A DNA stretch of 15,480 bases from a gamma proteobacterium symbiont of Bathyaustriella thionipta (GTDB taxonomy: Bacteria; Pseudomonadota; Gammaproteobacteria; Chromatiales; Chromatiaceae), in contig JAHXHF010000289.1 in the NCBI GenBank assembly GCA_025656895.1, forward strand, positions 1 to 15,480, written 5' to 3'. Made by a program: the position numbers and the translations under genes. The notes below the pieces were generated by a model. That model did no database searches. It saw nothing but the letters and a program-made list of their open reading frames with translations, and was not told where the DNA came from. Numbering within the stretch: position 1 is the stretch's first letter; the number at the start of each line of letters is the position of its first letter. This document shows positions 15,418 through 15,480 of the stretch, in pieces.

Positions 15418-15480
15418 GAATCTTGTTTGGCAAAAACCATTCATAAGCATGCTCATGCTACCGATAGAAATAACTTATAA

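Noticed and set aside
1..15480. CRISPR array, tRNA, rRNA, insertion sequence or prophage
   Set aside because: I saw no spaced direct repeats, cloverleaf, transposase or phage genes. The only clear tandem repeat is the coding array in batC.

Overview
The window is a densely packed stretch of a bacterial chromosome, most likely from a gammaproteobacterium. SlyX, YaeQ, a MetA-type homoserine acyltransferase and the proteobacterial MoxR-DUF58-DUF4381-BatA-BatB-BatC-BatD gene order all point that way. Base composition looks close to half GC. I could not narrow the lineage further. Every supported gene is on the + strand and gaps are short, the longest being 187 bases. I see no rRNA, tRNA, CRISPR array or complete insertion sequence.

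Region 1 (129-7801) is a complete Bat ('aerotolerance') operon of seven genes: moxR, a DUF58 gene, a DUF4381 gene, batA, batB, batC and batD. Six of the seven overlap a neighbour by 4 to 11 bases; batD follows batC after 9 bases. The probable layout is a cytoplasmic AAA+ ATPase (MoxR) working with a DUF58 protein and a membrane assembly: DUF4381, two membrane-anchored von Willebrand A proteins (BatA and BatB), a TPR protein with a very long acidic Gln/Glu/Ser tail (BatC), and a periplasmic multi-domain protein (BatD). The BatC tail holds a clear 33-base tandem repeat.

Region 2 (7842-8102) is a small stand-alone XRE-type helix-turn-helix gene that resembles the antitoxin of a type II pair but has no toxin beside it.

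Region 3 (8203-11990) starts with an unrecognised P-loop NTPase whose stop overlaps the start of a divergent metA. slyX, a two-segment membrane protein, yaeQ and a DUF1287 gene follow with short overlaps or gaps. The DUF1287 reading frame carries an in-frame TAA just after its signal peptide, so it is probably a fresh pseudogene, a sequencing error, or a case of readthrough.

Region 4 (12025-14758) holds an exported peptide-methionine sulfoxide reductase (msrA) and a long RecQ helicase with an extra C-terminal helix-turn-helix domain.

Region 5 (14759-15480) is more AT-rich. It carries a DUF2281/VapB-like antitoxin followed by a PIN-domain (VapC-like) toxin gene that ends early after a run of seven T. 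Degraded remains of the missing PIN C-terminus may be visible downstream in other frames.

I did not find a convincing new multi-gene system. The best leads are the uncharacterised P-loop protein coupled to metA, the BatC repeat, and the two interrupted genes (DUF1287 and PIN).
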